From positions 1 to 64,000 of the forward strand of contig KE159810.1 in assembly GCA_000403495.2 (NCBI GenBank): DNA of 64,000 nucleotides, written 5' to 3'. This DNA comes from Lachnospiraceae bacterium 10-1. GTDB taxonomy: Bacteria; Bacillota; Clostridia; Lachnospirales; Lachnospiraceae. The translations under genes and the position numbers were made by a program. The notes beneath the pieces are model-generated. The model was not told the DNA's origin, did no database searches, and saw only the letters and a program-made list of their open reading frames with translations. This document shows, piece by piece, positions 7,371 to 14,302 of the stretch (its first letter is position 1; every line of letters starts with the position of its first letter).

Positions 7371-7541
7371 CTACCCCTGCCGCCTGTTCTTCTTATGTAC
7401 CATCTTTGGGCTAAAGCCCACCCGTATGATTTCCCCGCAATGCCTGCACTTCATTTCCAGCACCACTTTTCCCGGCGGCATCTCCTCAATGTCAAAGATG
7501 CGCCGCCCGCACTTAGGGTTCGGGCATTTCACCTTTTCCAT
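7371..7541 (-). CDS. Com-like zinc-ribbon protein (56 aa)
   Basis: A 56-residue protein starting MEKVKCPNPKCGRRIFDIEE and containing LEMKCRHCGEIIRVGF. The Cys pairs C-x4-C and C-x2-C form a zinc ribbon of the Com type. Start 7541 is chosen because GGGGAGG lies 9 bases upstream; the frame is open 11 codons further but without a ribosome site. It is a divergent relative of the zinc ribbon at 7054-7206. The basic C-terminus (HKKNRRQG) fits nucleic-acid binding. Confidence 0.78.
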   Translation of the reverse strand: MEKVKCPNPKCGRRIFDIEEMPPGKVVLEMKCRHCGEIIRVGFSPKMVHKKNRRQG

Positions 7542-7654
7542 TGACCACCGCCTCCCCGCACTGATATGGAACAAGGGAACCAGCCTGTTCCTGCCAGTTC
7601 CCTTTTATCCTTTGTGCTTTATTGGTTTTCTTCGCGTGGTGTGGATATATGTAT

Positions 7655-8698
7655 TTATGCTTCCGGTATAAAGTTCCCGAACCTGTTATTGATTCCTGAT
7701 TGCCATGAATACCATCTCGTAAATATGGATAACTGTCCCATGAAACCGGAGTATTCTCTGGCACGGTCTGTTTTCCCATAAAAATCTTTCATAAGCTCAT
7801 CTGCATTGTACAGTTGCCCTTTAAGGCTGTCCCGCGTGATATAGAACGGAACATCAATGCTTCTCTTCTGGCCGCCCATCCACATTTCCATTTTTGCCTT
7901 GTTGTCAACGTGCTCTTTGTAGAAAAACTTGAAATCCCTTGGCGGTTCCACACCCTCATCCGCTATGCTTGCACGCCCCACTTGGTTCCGATATGTAAAG
8001 TTCCATACACTGTTGAAATCAAACCCTCCATCTATAGTAAACTTGGAATTTTTTTCTATCTCCTGCGTATCAACAGCGCCGATTCCCCACTTCTTTGCAA
8101 CCTCATTTGCCGCCGCTCCCAAGAAATCCTTCACTTCCCCACATTGGTAATGGTAATCCGCATTATAGTAAACCCAGTCATCATTCCTATAATTGCTACC
8201 GTAGGATGCATTGGCCTGTGCCCCTTCGTTATAATTCGCATTGCCGGCTGCCCTCGCGTTTTCCTTAGCAAAAATTTCATATATCTGGCTGACAATCTGC
8301 ATATTATCATCGTCTGCATTTCCCGAAGTCTGGTGCTGCTGCGCCCTGTATATCCGCATATCAGAGCAGCAGTCATTAAAATACTGTTTTAGTTCATCGT
8401 CACTCATTTTGCCCGCATAGTAATCCTCCATCCGGTCTGCAATGTCATGCTGCATAGCATAGCCAAAGGAATCGCTGAAAACGTTCTCCGGCATATTGGT
8501 GGTAATCTGATAATTCGTATAACAGTCACATACAGCAACTGTCTGTTCAGTCATCTTTTCAAAAAAATCCTTTGTTGGCTTGAAAGTATCCCGAACCCTT
8601 TTTACAATTTCCTCGTGATTTTCAATATTGTGCCTTGCTGCCTGCCTGACATCATTTGTCTGAAATCTACAAAGATTTGAATTTGTTGTAACGTCCAT
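7655..8698 (-). CDS. Cargo protein of unknown function (347 aa)
   Basis: A 347-residue protein rich in Asn, Tyr, Asp and Gln, without membrane segment or classical signal peptide. It starts MDVTTNSNLCRFQTN, matching the short polar N-termini of the other cargo proteins. The middle (around 130-185) is a low-complexity Asn/Tyr/Ala stretch; the last third is aromatic rich (FNFTYRNQVG, FTRWYSWQSG). I do not recognise a domain. The ribosome site AAGGAGATTTTTAA is strong, and two hairpin repeats lie in the 5' leader. It is the last gene of the cargo cluster. Confidence 0.72.
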   Translation of the reverse strand: MDVTTNSNLCRFQTNDVRQAARHNIENHEEIVKRVRDTFKPTKDFFEKMTEQTVAVCDCYTNYQITTNMPENVFSDSFGYAMQHDIADRMEDYYAGKMSDDELKQYFNDCCSDMRIYRAQQHQTSGNADDDNMQIVSQIYEIFAKENARAAGNANYNEGAQANASYGSNYRNDDWVYYNADYHYQCGEVKDFLGAAANEVAKKWGIGAVDTQEIEKNSKFTIDGGFDFNSVWNFTYRNQVGRASIADEGVEPPRDFKFFYKEHVDNKAKMEMWMGGQKRSIDVPFYITRDSLKGQLYNADELMKDFYGKTDRAREYSGFMGQLSIFTRWYSWQSGINNRFGNFIPEA

Positions 8699-8750
8699 TT
8701 AAAAATCTCCTTATGTCAATTTTTTATTACTACCATTCACAGAACTCCCT

Positions 8751-8804
8751 CTGCTCCCCGATTCACTAATCCACTGGAACACCGGGGATGTCCGCTTGAT
8801 GGCT
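8751..8804 (-). repeat. Family-2 GC-rich hairpin repeat, copy 2
   Basis: On the minus strand this reads CATCCCCGGTGTTCCAG followed after a short spacer by GAATCGGGGAGCAG, matching the copy at 9700-9774 over most of its length. It lies about 53 bases upstream of the start of the 347-aa cargo gene. A weak 20-codon ORF (8766-8828, SD AGGGG) ends inside it with HQADIPGVPVD. Confidence 0.65.
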
Positions 8805-8830
8805 TTTTGCTATTCCCGTTATATCCATTT

Positions 8831-8880
8831 CAATTCCCCTCTCACTGTTTTGCCGGAACGCCGGGGATGCCGCCCTGTCC
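8831..8880 (-). repeat. Family-2 GC-rich hairpin repeat, copy 1 (partial)
   Basis: On the minus strand it carries CATCCCCGGCGTTCCGGCA, identical in its core CCGGCGTTCCGG to the copy at 9700-9774, then diverges (AGTGAGAGGGGAATTG in place of GAATCGGGGAGCAG). It is immediately upstream of copy 2, so the leader of the 347-aa gene has a tandem pair. Confidence 0.55.
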
Positions 8881-8902
8881 GTCCTCTGTGCCGTATTGGT
8901 GA

Positions 8903-9142
8903 TTATGCGTCTGCAGGCTTTATCTTTTTCCGAATAATTAACTTTGCAATAACCACCACTGCCAAAAGAATAAGCATAACTATACCATATACGAAAATGC
9001 TGGTATACCACGGTGCTGATTGCATGGCATATAAGCCGGGATGTGTCTTATACTCCCAAAACACATAAATTCCATGACCAATAGAAGCTCCGATAAACGA
9101 TCCAGCAACTATATTTAAAATATAATTCAGCTTTTTTAACAC
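8903..9142 (-). CDS. Small two-helix membrane protein
   Basis: A 79-residue protein with two hydrophobic segments (about residues 7-27, NYILNIVAGSFIGASIGHGI, and 48-68, IFVYGIVMLILLAVVVIAKL) and a basic C-terminus, so probably a hairpin inner-membrane protein. The start is taken as GTG 9142 because GGAGG lies 8 bases upstream, while in-frame ATGs further upstream overlap the ribosome site or lack one. No known family. It lies between the PEBP-like gene and the 347-aa gene and is probably co-transcribed. Confidence 0.66.
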   Translation of the reverse strand: MLKKLNYILNIVAGSFIGASIGHGIYVFWEYKTHPGLYAMQSAPWYTSIFVYGIVMLILLAVVVIAKLIIRKKIKPADA

Positions 9143-9185
9143 TGAAAACACCTCCATTTTCATCACACGAAAACAATCGGGGTCT

Positions 9186-9653
9186 CTATTCAAACTCACC
9201 AACAATACTACCTTTTTGGATGATATGCCTTTCAGCCTTTTTCAGAAAATATCTTTTCATAGAGTTGGCGCTTATATTTATTTCACAGTCCAGGGAATAG
9301 ACTGTAAAACGGTAAAAATGCTTTTTCCCTTTCGGCGGCTTCGGCCCCGCATAACGGTGAAGGCCATATCCTATCCCCTGACGGGCATTCCCCAACACTG
9401 GCACAGCCTTGCCAGCAGGAATATTTTTCTTTATTCTGTCAGTGGCAGGAATGTTCCATATAACCCAATGCGTAAAATCCTTGATTGGATGTGATAAATC
9501 TTCCAATGTAACAGCGAGGGTTTTCGCATTCGGTGACAGATTCTTAATTATAAATTCCGGCGATATGTCCTGCCCACGCCCGGTATATTCGATGGGAAAT
9601 TTGCTTCCGCCATCCATGCCAATGCACTCAAATTCCAAAACAGTATTATTCAT
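9186..9653 (-). CDS. YbhB/YbcL-type PEBP family protein
   Basis: 155 residues. FTHWVIWNIP, GYGLHRYAGPKPPKGKKHFY and RFTVYSLDCEI are the hallmark anion-binding motifs of phosphatidylethanolamine-binding proteins (Raf kinase inhibitor-like in bacteria). ATG 9653 has GGAGG 5 bases upstream; a longer frame to 9674 lacks support. There is no signal peptide, so it is cytosolic. The ligand is unknown; these proteins bind phosphorylated or phospholipid head groups. It is unusual as cargo in a phage-like element. A family-2 hairpin repeat occupies its leader. Confidence 0.88.
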   Translation of the reverse strand: MNNTVLEFECIGMDGGSKFPIEYTGRGQDISPEFIIKNLSPNAKTLAVTLEDLSHPIKDFTHWVIWNIPATDRIKKNIPAGKAVPVLGNARQGIGYGLHRYAGPKPPKGKKHFYRFTVYSLDCEINISANSMKRYFLKKAERHIIQKGSIVGEFE

Positions 9654-9699
9654 AATCCCTCCAAGTTTGAGCAATTTATTTCTGCATTCCCGACAACCG

Positions 9700-9774
9700 C
9701 TGCTCCCCGATTCCCCAATCTGCCGGAACGCCGGAGAAGCCCACCCTGCCTTGTCAGGCTGTGGCTTATCGGGG
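9700..9774 (-). repeat. Family-2 GC-rich hairpin repeat, most complete copy
   Basis: On the minus strand CCCCGAT (9768-9774) pairs with ATCGGGG (9705-9711), enclosing AAGCC/GGCTT with an inner GCC/GGC hairpin and CCGG-CGTT-CCGG. This multi-branch structure lies 47 bases upstream of the PEBP start. Two related copies precede the 347-aa gene. It could be a leader RNA, or a palindromic insertion-type repeat. Confidence 0.68.
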
Positions 9775-9793
9775 ATATGAGTTTTATTTCCTT

Positions 9794-10399
9794 CTATGCT
9801 TTTGCGTCAAAGCTATTCTGCGGATTTTCCACCCCCACCGCTTCTTTATCCGCCAGCGGAATGCCCCTCTTTGCATTTCCCCATGCCTCGTTATAGATCA
9901 TGCACATTTCCGTCTGTCTGGAAGCCTCCGCATTGGTGGTATACATCGTCCACCCATTATTGGAATAAGTCGCCACCATTTCCCCGTTCTTATCGTAAAA
10001 CTCTATGTAATCGCTGTTTCCTGATGGCAGTTTCTGATATTTCACTTTCCCTTCCAGCAGCGTCGCCACAAAGTCTATGGGCTTAAGCACATTCTGCCTG
10101 TTCCCGGAGACAGCTTTCAGCCCGGAAGTGATGATTCCTTTTCTATCCGGGGATACTTCCGATGTGTAGCTTTTCATCAGCCTGTTAAATCCTTCGGATT
10201 TGTTTTGGAACTGTCCTTTTGCAAAATCCTCATATGCCTGTTCCCGAATCTGCTTCCGGTATTCCTCATCACTGATGCCGCTTTTCTTTTTGGAGAAAAC
10301 ATATTTATCATTAAAGTCGGGCAGATGGATACCGCCTATGCTTCCTGTTCCTAGAAAATATCTGTTCTGCAATGAAACATTGGACGAACTGACCTGCAT
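9794..10399 (-). CDS. Cargo protein, DUF3879-like (tentative)
   Basis: 201 residues starting MQVSSSNVSLQNRYFLGTG. The N-terminal 60 residues are polar and Lys-rich, and the central part has YIEFYDKNGEMVATYSNNGW, a probable beta-hairpin. The C-terminus SFDAKA resembles the tail SFDIKA of the cargo protein at 13456-14205. It recalls Lachnospiraceae proteins grouped as DUF3879, but that is from memory and unverified. No signal peptide. The start codon shares one base with the stop of the upstream gene (TAATG), so the two are coupled; GGAGGG precedes it. Confidence 0.72.
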   Translation of the reverse strand: MQVSSSNVSLQNRYFLGTGSIGGIHLPDFNDKYVFSKKKSGISDEEYRKQIREQAYEDFAKGQFQNKSEGFNRLMKSYTSEVSPDRKGIITSGLKAVSGNRQNVLKPIDFVATLLEGKVKYQKLPSGNSDYIEFYDKNGEMVATYSNNGWTMYTTNAEASRQTEMCMIYNEAWGNAKRGIPLADKEAVGVENPQNSFDAKA

Positions 10400-11070
10400 T
10401 ATTTCACCCTCCTCTGTAAATTTCCTAATCGGTTGAGCATTTCATACATCTGGCTATTGCCAAACATATAATTATGCAAAACAAGCGGCTTCCCCGTCTG
10501 CCTGCTTTCCCGGTGTAGCTTCATATAAGCGTCCCTCGCCTGATAGAATGCATCTTCCAATTCTTCCATCTCTTTTGTCGGCGTTTTAGGAATATTTCCC
10601 TGAAATGCCTGCCCTTGTGCTGCTATTCTGGCACAGGACTTCTGCCACTCTACTTCCTGCTCATACTGCATATCCAGCCACTCAATTTCTTCTTCCTCTG
10701 TCAACGATGTCCCATCTGTCTCATAATACTGTTCATTTTCATGGCGCTGTTCGATTTCAGCATAGAGCCTTGCATAACTCAATCCACAGGCATTCACTAC
10801 ATCGGAATAAGCATACTGCCCTTTTTCTTCCCTGATTTCCTTTAATATTCCAGCTCTCATATCGCTGAGTGATGCCGCCGACTGCACCACCGTATGCTTA
10901 ATTCTATCCATTAAGATTTCCCTGTTTTTCGATAATGGGGAAACTTCTAATGAATCTCCATCAAATACTTTCCGGCCTTCATTTTGACTTTCCTGAGATT
11001 TCAAACAATCCCTATCAAGTTTAAGGCCATCCTGCAAATATACAGGATAATTTGATATGCTAATTGCCAT
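10399..11070 (-). CDS. Cargo protein of unknown function (223 aa)
   Basis: 223 residues starting MAISISNYPVYLQDG, close to the MAISG/MSISG starts of the paralogues at 11117 and 14303. Mostly helical, Glu/Gln-rich; a likely coiled coil spans about residues 100-180 (TEEEEIEWLDMQYEQEVEWQ). No signal peptide or membrane segment. It is coupled to the downstream gene by a 1-bp overlap, which suggests the two products act together, perhaps as chaperone and substrate; that is inference. Confidence 0.7.
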   Translation of the reverse strand: MAISISNYPVYLQDGLKLDRDCLKSQESQNEGRKVFDGDSLEVSPLSKNREILMDRIKHTVVQSAASLSDMRAGILKEIREEKGQYAYSDVVNACGLSYARLYAEIEQRHENEQYYETDGTSLTEEEEIEWLDMQYEQEVEWQKSCARIAAQGQAFQGNIPKTPTKEMEELEDAFYQARDAYMKLHRESRQTGKPLVLHNYMFGNSQMYEMLNRLGNLQRRVK

Positions 11071-11116
11071 ACATTTTTTCCTTCCTGTTCACAATAATTC
11101 TGGTCAAATGCCTTGT

Positions 11117-11779
11117 TCAGTCAAACAGTGAATCTCCATCCGCTACAGTTTCCGTCATGACATTTGCATCATAAGCATTGGATGCCGCCGCCATCTGCCT
11201 CTCACTGTTCCATGCTTTTGCCAGCCTGCTTCGTTCATGCTCCGCCTTTACAGCATTTTCATCCAAAAGTTCCTGCTGCTGTCTCTTAACCTGCGCCCGC
11301 TTTTCCAGATATTCTTCCAGCAGTTCCTTATTCCTGTCTTTCTGCCCGCTTGTTTTCTTAAAAAAGCTGTCCTGAGAACGTGCATAAAACTCCGAATCAT
11401 TGTTAACAGACCATCCATCTGCCCTATAATCTTTGGCTGTGGCTCCTACCGTAATCACCAAAGAACAGTCTGGAGCCGGGGCGACAGAGCCAGTCATATC
11501 ACGCCTGATTACAGACAACATTTGTTCCCTGTACTTTGGATCAGCTTTCATATTTTTAAATGCTTCCTCCGATATATTAACTGCTACATTTGCTATGGTT
11601 CTGTCTCGTGGTATCCTATCAAGTTCTGCGTAAAATTCCTTCTTGAAAGCAGCCATTTCTTCCGCTTCTGTTAATTCCCGCATACCGCCTGTTTCTTCCG
11701 TGCCGTTCATGTTCTTTTTGTTTTTCACTGATGTCACATTGTTCTGATAATAATTTTGTCCTACTCCGCTAATGCTCAT
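11117..11779 (-). CDS. Cargo protein, paralogue of 14303-14977 (220 aa)
   Basis: 220 residues starting MSISGVGQNYYQNN. It shares with the product of 14303-14977 the N-terminus, ITVGATxxxYRADxW in the middle, and a long Lys/Arg/Gln coiled coil (ELLEEYLEKRAQ...QQQELLDE) ending SNAYDANVMTET, followed by different last residues (GDSLFD versus GDTLLG). No signal peptide. The pattern of a short conserved polar N-terminus and an exposed coil resembles substrates of leaderless export machines, without proof. GGAGGACATTTAGAG precedes ATG 11779; a family-1 repeat lies in the leader. Confidence 0.75.
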   Translation of the reverse strand: MSISGVGQNYYQNNVTSVKNKKNMNGTEETGGMRELTEAEEMAAFKKEFYAELDRIPRDRTIANVAVNISEEAFKNMKADPKYREQMLSVIRRDMTGSVAPAPDCSLVITVGATAKDYRADGWSVNNDSEFYARSQDSFFKKTSGQKDRNKELLEEYLEKRAQVKRQQQELLDENAVKAEHERSRLAKAWNSERQMAAASNAYDANVMTETVADGDSLFD

Positions 11780-11807
11780 CTCTAAATGTCCTCCATTATT
11801 TTTTATT

Positions 11808-11861
11808 GCAACCCCTCAGTCGTTCAGAGCCGCCTCTGCTCTCTCATGATAAGTCTGAGCA
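11808..11861 (-). repeat. Family-1 two-stem leader element, copy C
   Basis: On the minus strand stem 1 is TGCTC (11857-11861) with GAGCA, and stem 2 is GCGGCTC with GGGGTTGC around the loop TGAACGACTGA. The copies at 13350 and 14230 keep both stems by compensating changes (TGCCC/GGGCA; GCGGCTCC/GGGGCCGC). It ends about 28 bases upstream of the ATG at 11779. Confidence 0.7.
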
Positions 11862-11934
11862 GTTCATTGCCTCATAATTACATTTTGCCTATGTTCCCCG
11901 GCCAAATTTCATACCAGCCTTCACCTCCATAACC

Positions 11935-12981
11935 CTAAAATCCCCAAAACTTCGATGCCAGCTCCCGGTTTATGATGGATGAGAGGAAATTGGGATTTTT
12001 GCTCTGGAACATTTTCAAGCTTTCAAAGAAAGCAGCCTTGCTTCCCGTCTTTAAGCCCGCAAAAGTCTTATCCAGTTTCTGATTTTTCACCTTCTTCTCC
12101 ACATATTCCTCCGACTGCTTTTCGTAATTATCAACCATCGAAGGATTCTTCTTTACAGCATCCACATACCAGTTTGTAAGGTATTTCAGTGAACTAAGCC
12201 CGCCGTCATCTTTTTCCCCCATCTTCTGGTACTCTGCGTATGCGTCTTTGTCCATCGTCCGCATCATGTCAAGCGCATTTGTGGTCTGGACAAGATTGCT
12301 CCCATGCCCAAGATACCTGCCTTTCGCCACACCGTAATCCATGTTTCCGTTACTGTCCGCTTTTCCCGCACTTGCCAGCTTTGCTATGGATTCCATTGCC
12401 TCCATGAATGATTTCCTGCTTTCCTCCGGGATAAAGTTTTCCGCCGCATATTCCGCTTTCTTCATGCCGAGCGATATGTTCGCCTGCCGCTCCTCTTCCG
12501 TCATGGAGCCGCTGTTCCCGACAAGGAAATTCTGCCGGATGATGTCATACACAAATCCCTGCTCCTCTTTGCCGCAGTTCTCCAGTGCGGACGCAACCGC
12601 CTTGTCTGCACCATACATCCCCGAATATGCCGGGAGATTATTTAAGGACTTGTCAACCTGCACGATATCCTTTTGGAATGCCGCATTTCTTGCCTCCACC
12701 GCTTCCTTATCTTCCGGCACCGTCCAGCCCTTCCTGCCCTCCGCAAGGGCCGCCATGCCGTCTCCCGAAAACTCCACGATAACGCTGTCCCCATACTGTG
12801 AACGGATGTCCTTCATCGCCTGCAGGGTTTCCTCCCTCGACATTTTATCCATGACCTTGTTACCATGTTCATCCGTGGTGTTGAACTCATATTTTACAAC
12901 GGTGTCCTTCCTATATGCACCGCTTCCATATGAGGGGACATTTGTTGTCCCTCTGTAAAACTGGCTGTAATCAATATTCAT
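11935..12981 (-). CDS. Cargo protein of unknown function (348 aa)
   Basis: 348 residues starting MNIDYSQFYRGTTNVPSYG. An early conserved-looking segment is VVKYEFNTTDEHGNKVMDKM then SREETLQAMKDIRSQYG. The rest is helical and polar, with no membrane segment or signal peptide; the C-terminus is Phe-rich (AFFESLKMFQSKNPNF). ATG 12981 is preferred to the GTG three codons upstream because AAGGAG lies about 10 bases away. It is the largest of the cargo proteins and shares their polar N-terminus. No domain recognised. Confidence 0.72.
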   Translation of the reverse strand: MNIDYSQFYRGTTNVPSYGSGAYRKDTVVKYEFNTTDEHGNKVMDKMSREETLQAMKDIRSQYGDSVIVEFSGDGMAALAEGRKGWTVPEDKEAVEARNAAFQKDIVQVDKSLNNLPAYSGMYGADKAVASALENCGKEEQGFVYDIIRQNFLVGNSGSMTEEERQANISLGMKKAEYAAENFIPEESRKSFMEAMESIAKLASAGKADSNGNMDYGVAKGRYLGHGSNLVQTTNALDMMRTMDKDAYAEYQKMGEKDDGGLSSLKYLTNWYVDAVKKNPSMVDNYEKQSEEYVEKKVKNQKLDKTFAGLKTGSKAAFFESLKMFQSKNPNFLSSIINRELASKFWGF

Positions 12982-13065
12982 AATCTGCACTCTCCTTTTC
13001 TTTGTTTTGACTCATTATGTTTGCCGTTCTGCCGAAATCCTATATAAATCCAGTAAATACTTTTT

Positions 13066-13320
13066 TCAATCCGCACTCCCTTTATGCGGTTCCGCCGAAA
13101 TGATCTCCCCCTGCACGTTGGACTCATCCGAATCCCCGTCCAGCTCATCTTCGTCAAGCTGCGGCTCCACCGCCATCGGGTCATCATCATAGACCGCCGG
13201 ACCGCCATCCTCAATCTGATGCACGGCATCCGGGGCGGGGCCTCCCTGTGTGGTGCATCCGCTGATCGCTGGAATCATCATTGCCGTAATAAGTAATGCC
13301 GGTATTCTGCTGACACGCAT
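13066..13320 (-). CDS. Small acidic lipoprotein
   Basis: 84 residues. A basic n-region, hydrophobic stretch and lipobox ISGC place Cys22 as the lipidated residue. The mature part is about 60 residues and very acidic (YDDDPMAVEPQLDEDELDGD) with no fold suggested. Ribosome site GGAGG about 10 bases upstream. It is the only cargo protein with a classical export signal. A family-1 leader element lies about 30 bases upstream. Function unknown; an exposed acidic tether or decoy is only a guess. Confidence 0.75.
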   Translation of the reverse strand: MRVSRIPALLITAMMIPAISGCTTQGGPAPDAVHQIEDGGPAVYDDDPMAVEPQLDEDELDGDSDESNVQGEIISAEPHKGSAD

Positions 13321-13349
13321 TTTTCATATCCTCCGATTTCCTTTTATGT

Positions 13350-13402
13350 AACAGCCCTCTGTCGTTAGAGCCACATTCGCTCCCATGCAATATGCCTGAG
13401 CA
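13350..13402 (-). repeat. Family-1 two-stem leader element, copy B
   Basis: On the minus strand it reads TGCTCAGGCATATTGCATGG, then GAGCG, then GTGGCTCTAACGACAGAGGGCTGT. It shares the order stem 1, stem 2 and the loop core GACAGAG with the copy at 14230. Just 5' of it an inverted repeat, TCCGCAG/CTGCGGA (about 13403-13438), forms a further hairpin. It sits in the leader of the lipoprotein gene. Confidence 0.6.
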
Positions 13403-13455
13403 ATCCGCAGGGGAAAAGTTTTATGCATCTCTGCGGAATTGGATGTAAGGATTAT

Positions 13456-14205
13456 TTACGCCTTTATGTCAAAACTGCCCCCTGTGGATGATGATGTGCC
13501 TGAAACCACCTCAACAATATTCTGCGTAACACTTTTCATATCCGTGCCAATGGCAGATACCTTGTACGTCCCTTCCATCAGTTTTTCCATATGCTCTTTT
13601 CTTTCTGCCCGACGTTCCGCTGCTTTTTCTTCCTCCGCCTTTTTCTCTGCTTGCTTTTCAGCTATTTTTTCCTTTTCTTCACGTTTCTTTCTGGCTTTTA
13701 ACAGGCGTTCTTCCTCTTCCTTATATTTCTTCTGTATTTTATCAGTATTGTTATTTCCATTTCCATTTCCCGTATTTGCTGTCCTCATGCCGCCACAGGA
13801 TGACTGCCTGTTGCCATTGGCATCATATGTAACAGTCCTTCCGCCAAGTACGACACCATCTCTCTGCGCCCACCCATAAACCATTGAGTTTGCAGCAACT
13901 TCTCCCGACAGATTCCATTCGATTTCTTTTGCGAATTCAGGATCATTTGCCATTTTCTTCAAACAGTCATACGAAAGATTCACCGTAACTCTGCTGCTGT
14001 TGCTCGGTAATACGCCGCCATTTGTGTTGAAATTTATCTGCGGAAATTTCTTGCATAGCTGTTCATAATACGCCTCCACCTTGTCTTTGCTGTTTGTTGA
14101 TTTGCTTGTCTTTACCTCTGCTGCCGCCTTGCTATCCTGCTTTTTCACGATGTCAGCATAATTTGCCGCATAGTTGCTGTAATTGCTTGTAATCTCCATT
14201 GCCAT
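13456..14205 (-). CDS. Cargo protein with basic coiled coil, DUF6033-like (tentative)
   Basis: About 249 residues starting MAMEITSNYSNYAANYADIVKK. The N-terminal domain (to about 140) has RVTVNLSYDCLKKMANDPEF, reminiscent of the INISEEAFKNMKADPKY segment of the 11117/14303 paralogues. Then come an Asn/Gly linker and a long charged coiled coil (about 155-215, KKREEKEKIAEKQAEKKAEE), ending GGSFDIKA. I associate the fold with DUF6033 from memory only. The start at 14205 is chosen for AGGAGG 9 bases upstream. A family-1 element fills its leader. Confidence 0.72.
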   Translation of the reverse strand: MAMEITSNYSNYAANYADIVKKQDSKAAAEVKTSKSTNSKDKVEAYYEQLCKKFPQINFNTNGGVLPSNSSRVTVNLSYDCLKKMANDPEFAKEIEWNLSGEVAANSMVYGWAQRDGVVLGGRTVTYDANGNRQSSCGGMRTANTGNGNGNNNTDKIQKKYKEEEERLLKARKKREEKEKIAEKQAEKKAEEEKAAERRAERKEHMEKLMEGTYKVSAIGTDMKSVTQNIVEVVSGTSSSTGGSFDIKA

Positions 14206-14229
14206 AATAATCATCCTCCTTCAAAAAAT

Positions 14230-14290
14230 CTTACCTGCGGCCCCTCTGTCATTCGGAGCCGCCCATGCCCCCTTGCGGTAAGTCCGGGCA
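14230..14290 (-). repeat. Family-1 two-stem leader element, copy A
   Basis: On the minus strand stem 1 is TGCCC (14286-14290) with GGGCA (14266-14270); stem 2 is GCGGCTCC (14255-14262) with GGGGCCGC (14237-14244) around GAATGACAGA; an outer pairing CTTACC (14277-14282) with GGTAAG (14230-14235) is possible. It ends 24 bases before the start codon at 14205. Confidence 0.7.
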
Positions 14291-14302
14291 TGATGCCCTT
14301 CA

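Noticed and set aside
8766-9011. 81-codon minus-strand frame (and its 20-codon end at 8766-8828)
   Set aside because: The long form is out of frame within the membrane-protein gene. The short form has a passable SD but lies in a hairpin repeat, so I note it only with the repeat.
11808-14290. Known c-di-GMP (GEMM) riboswitch as the identity of the family-1 leader elements
   Set aside because: The GACGCAAAGCC and GGGCAAACC conserved segments of GEMM are absent and the two-stem layout differs.
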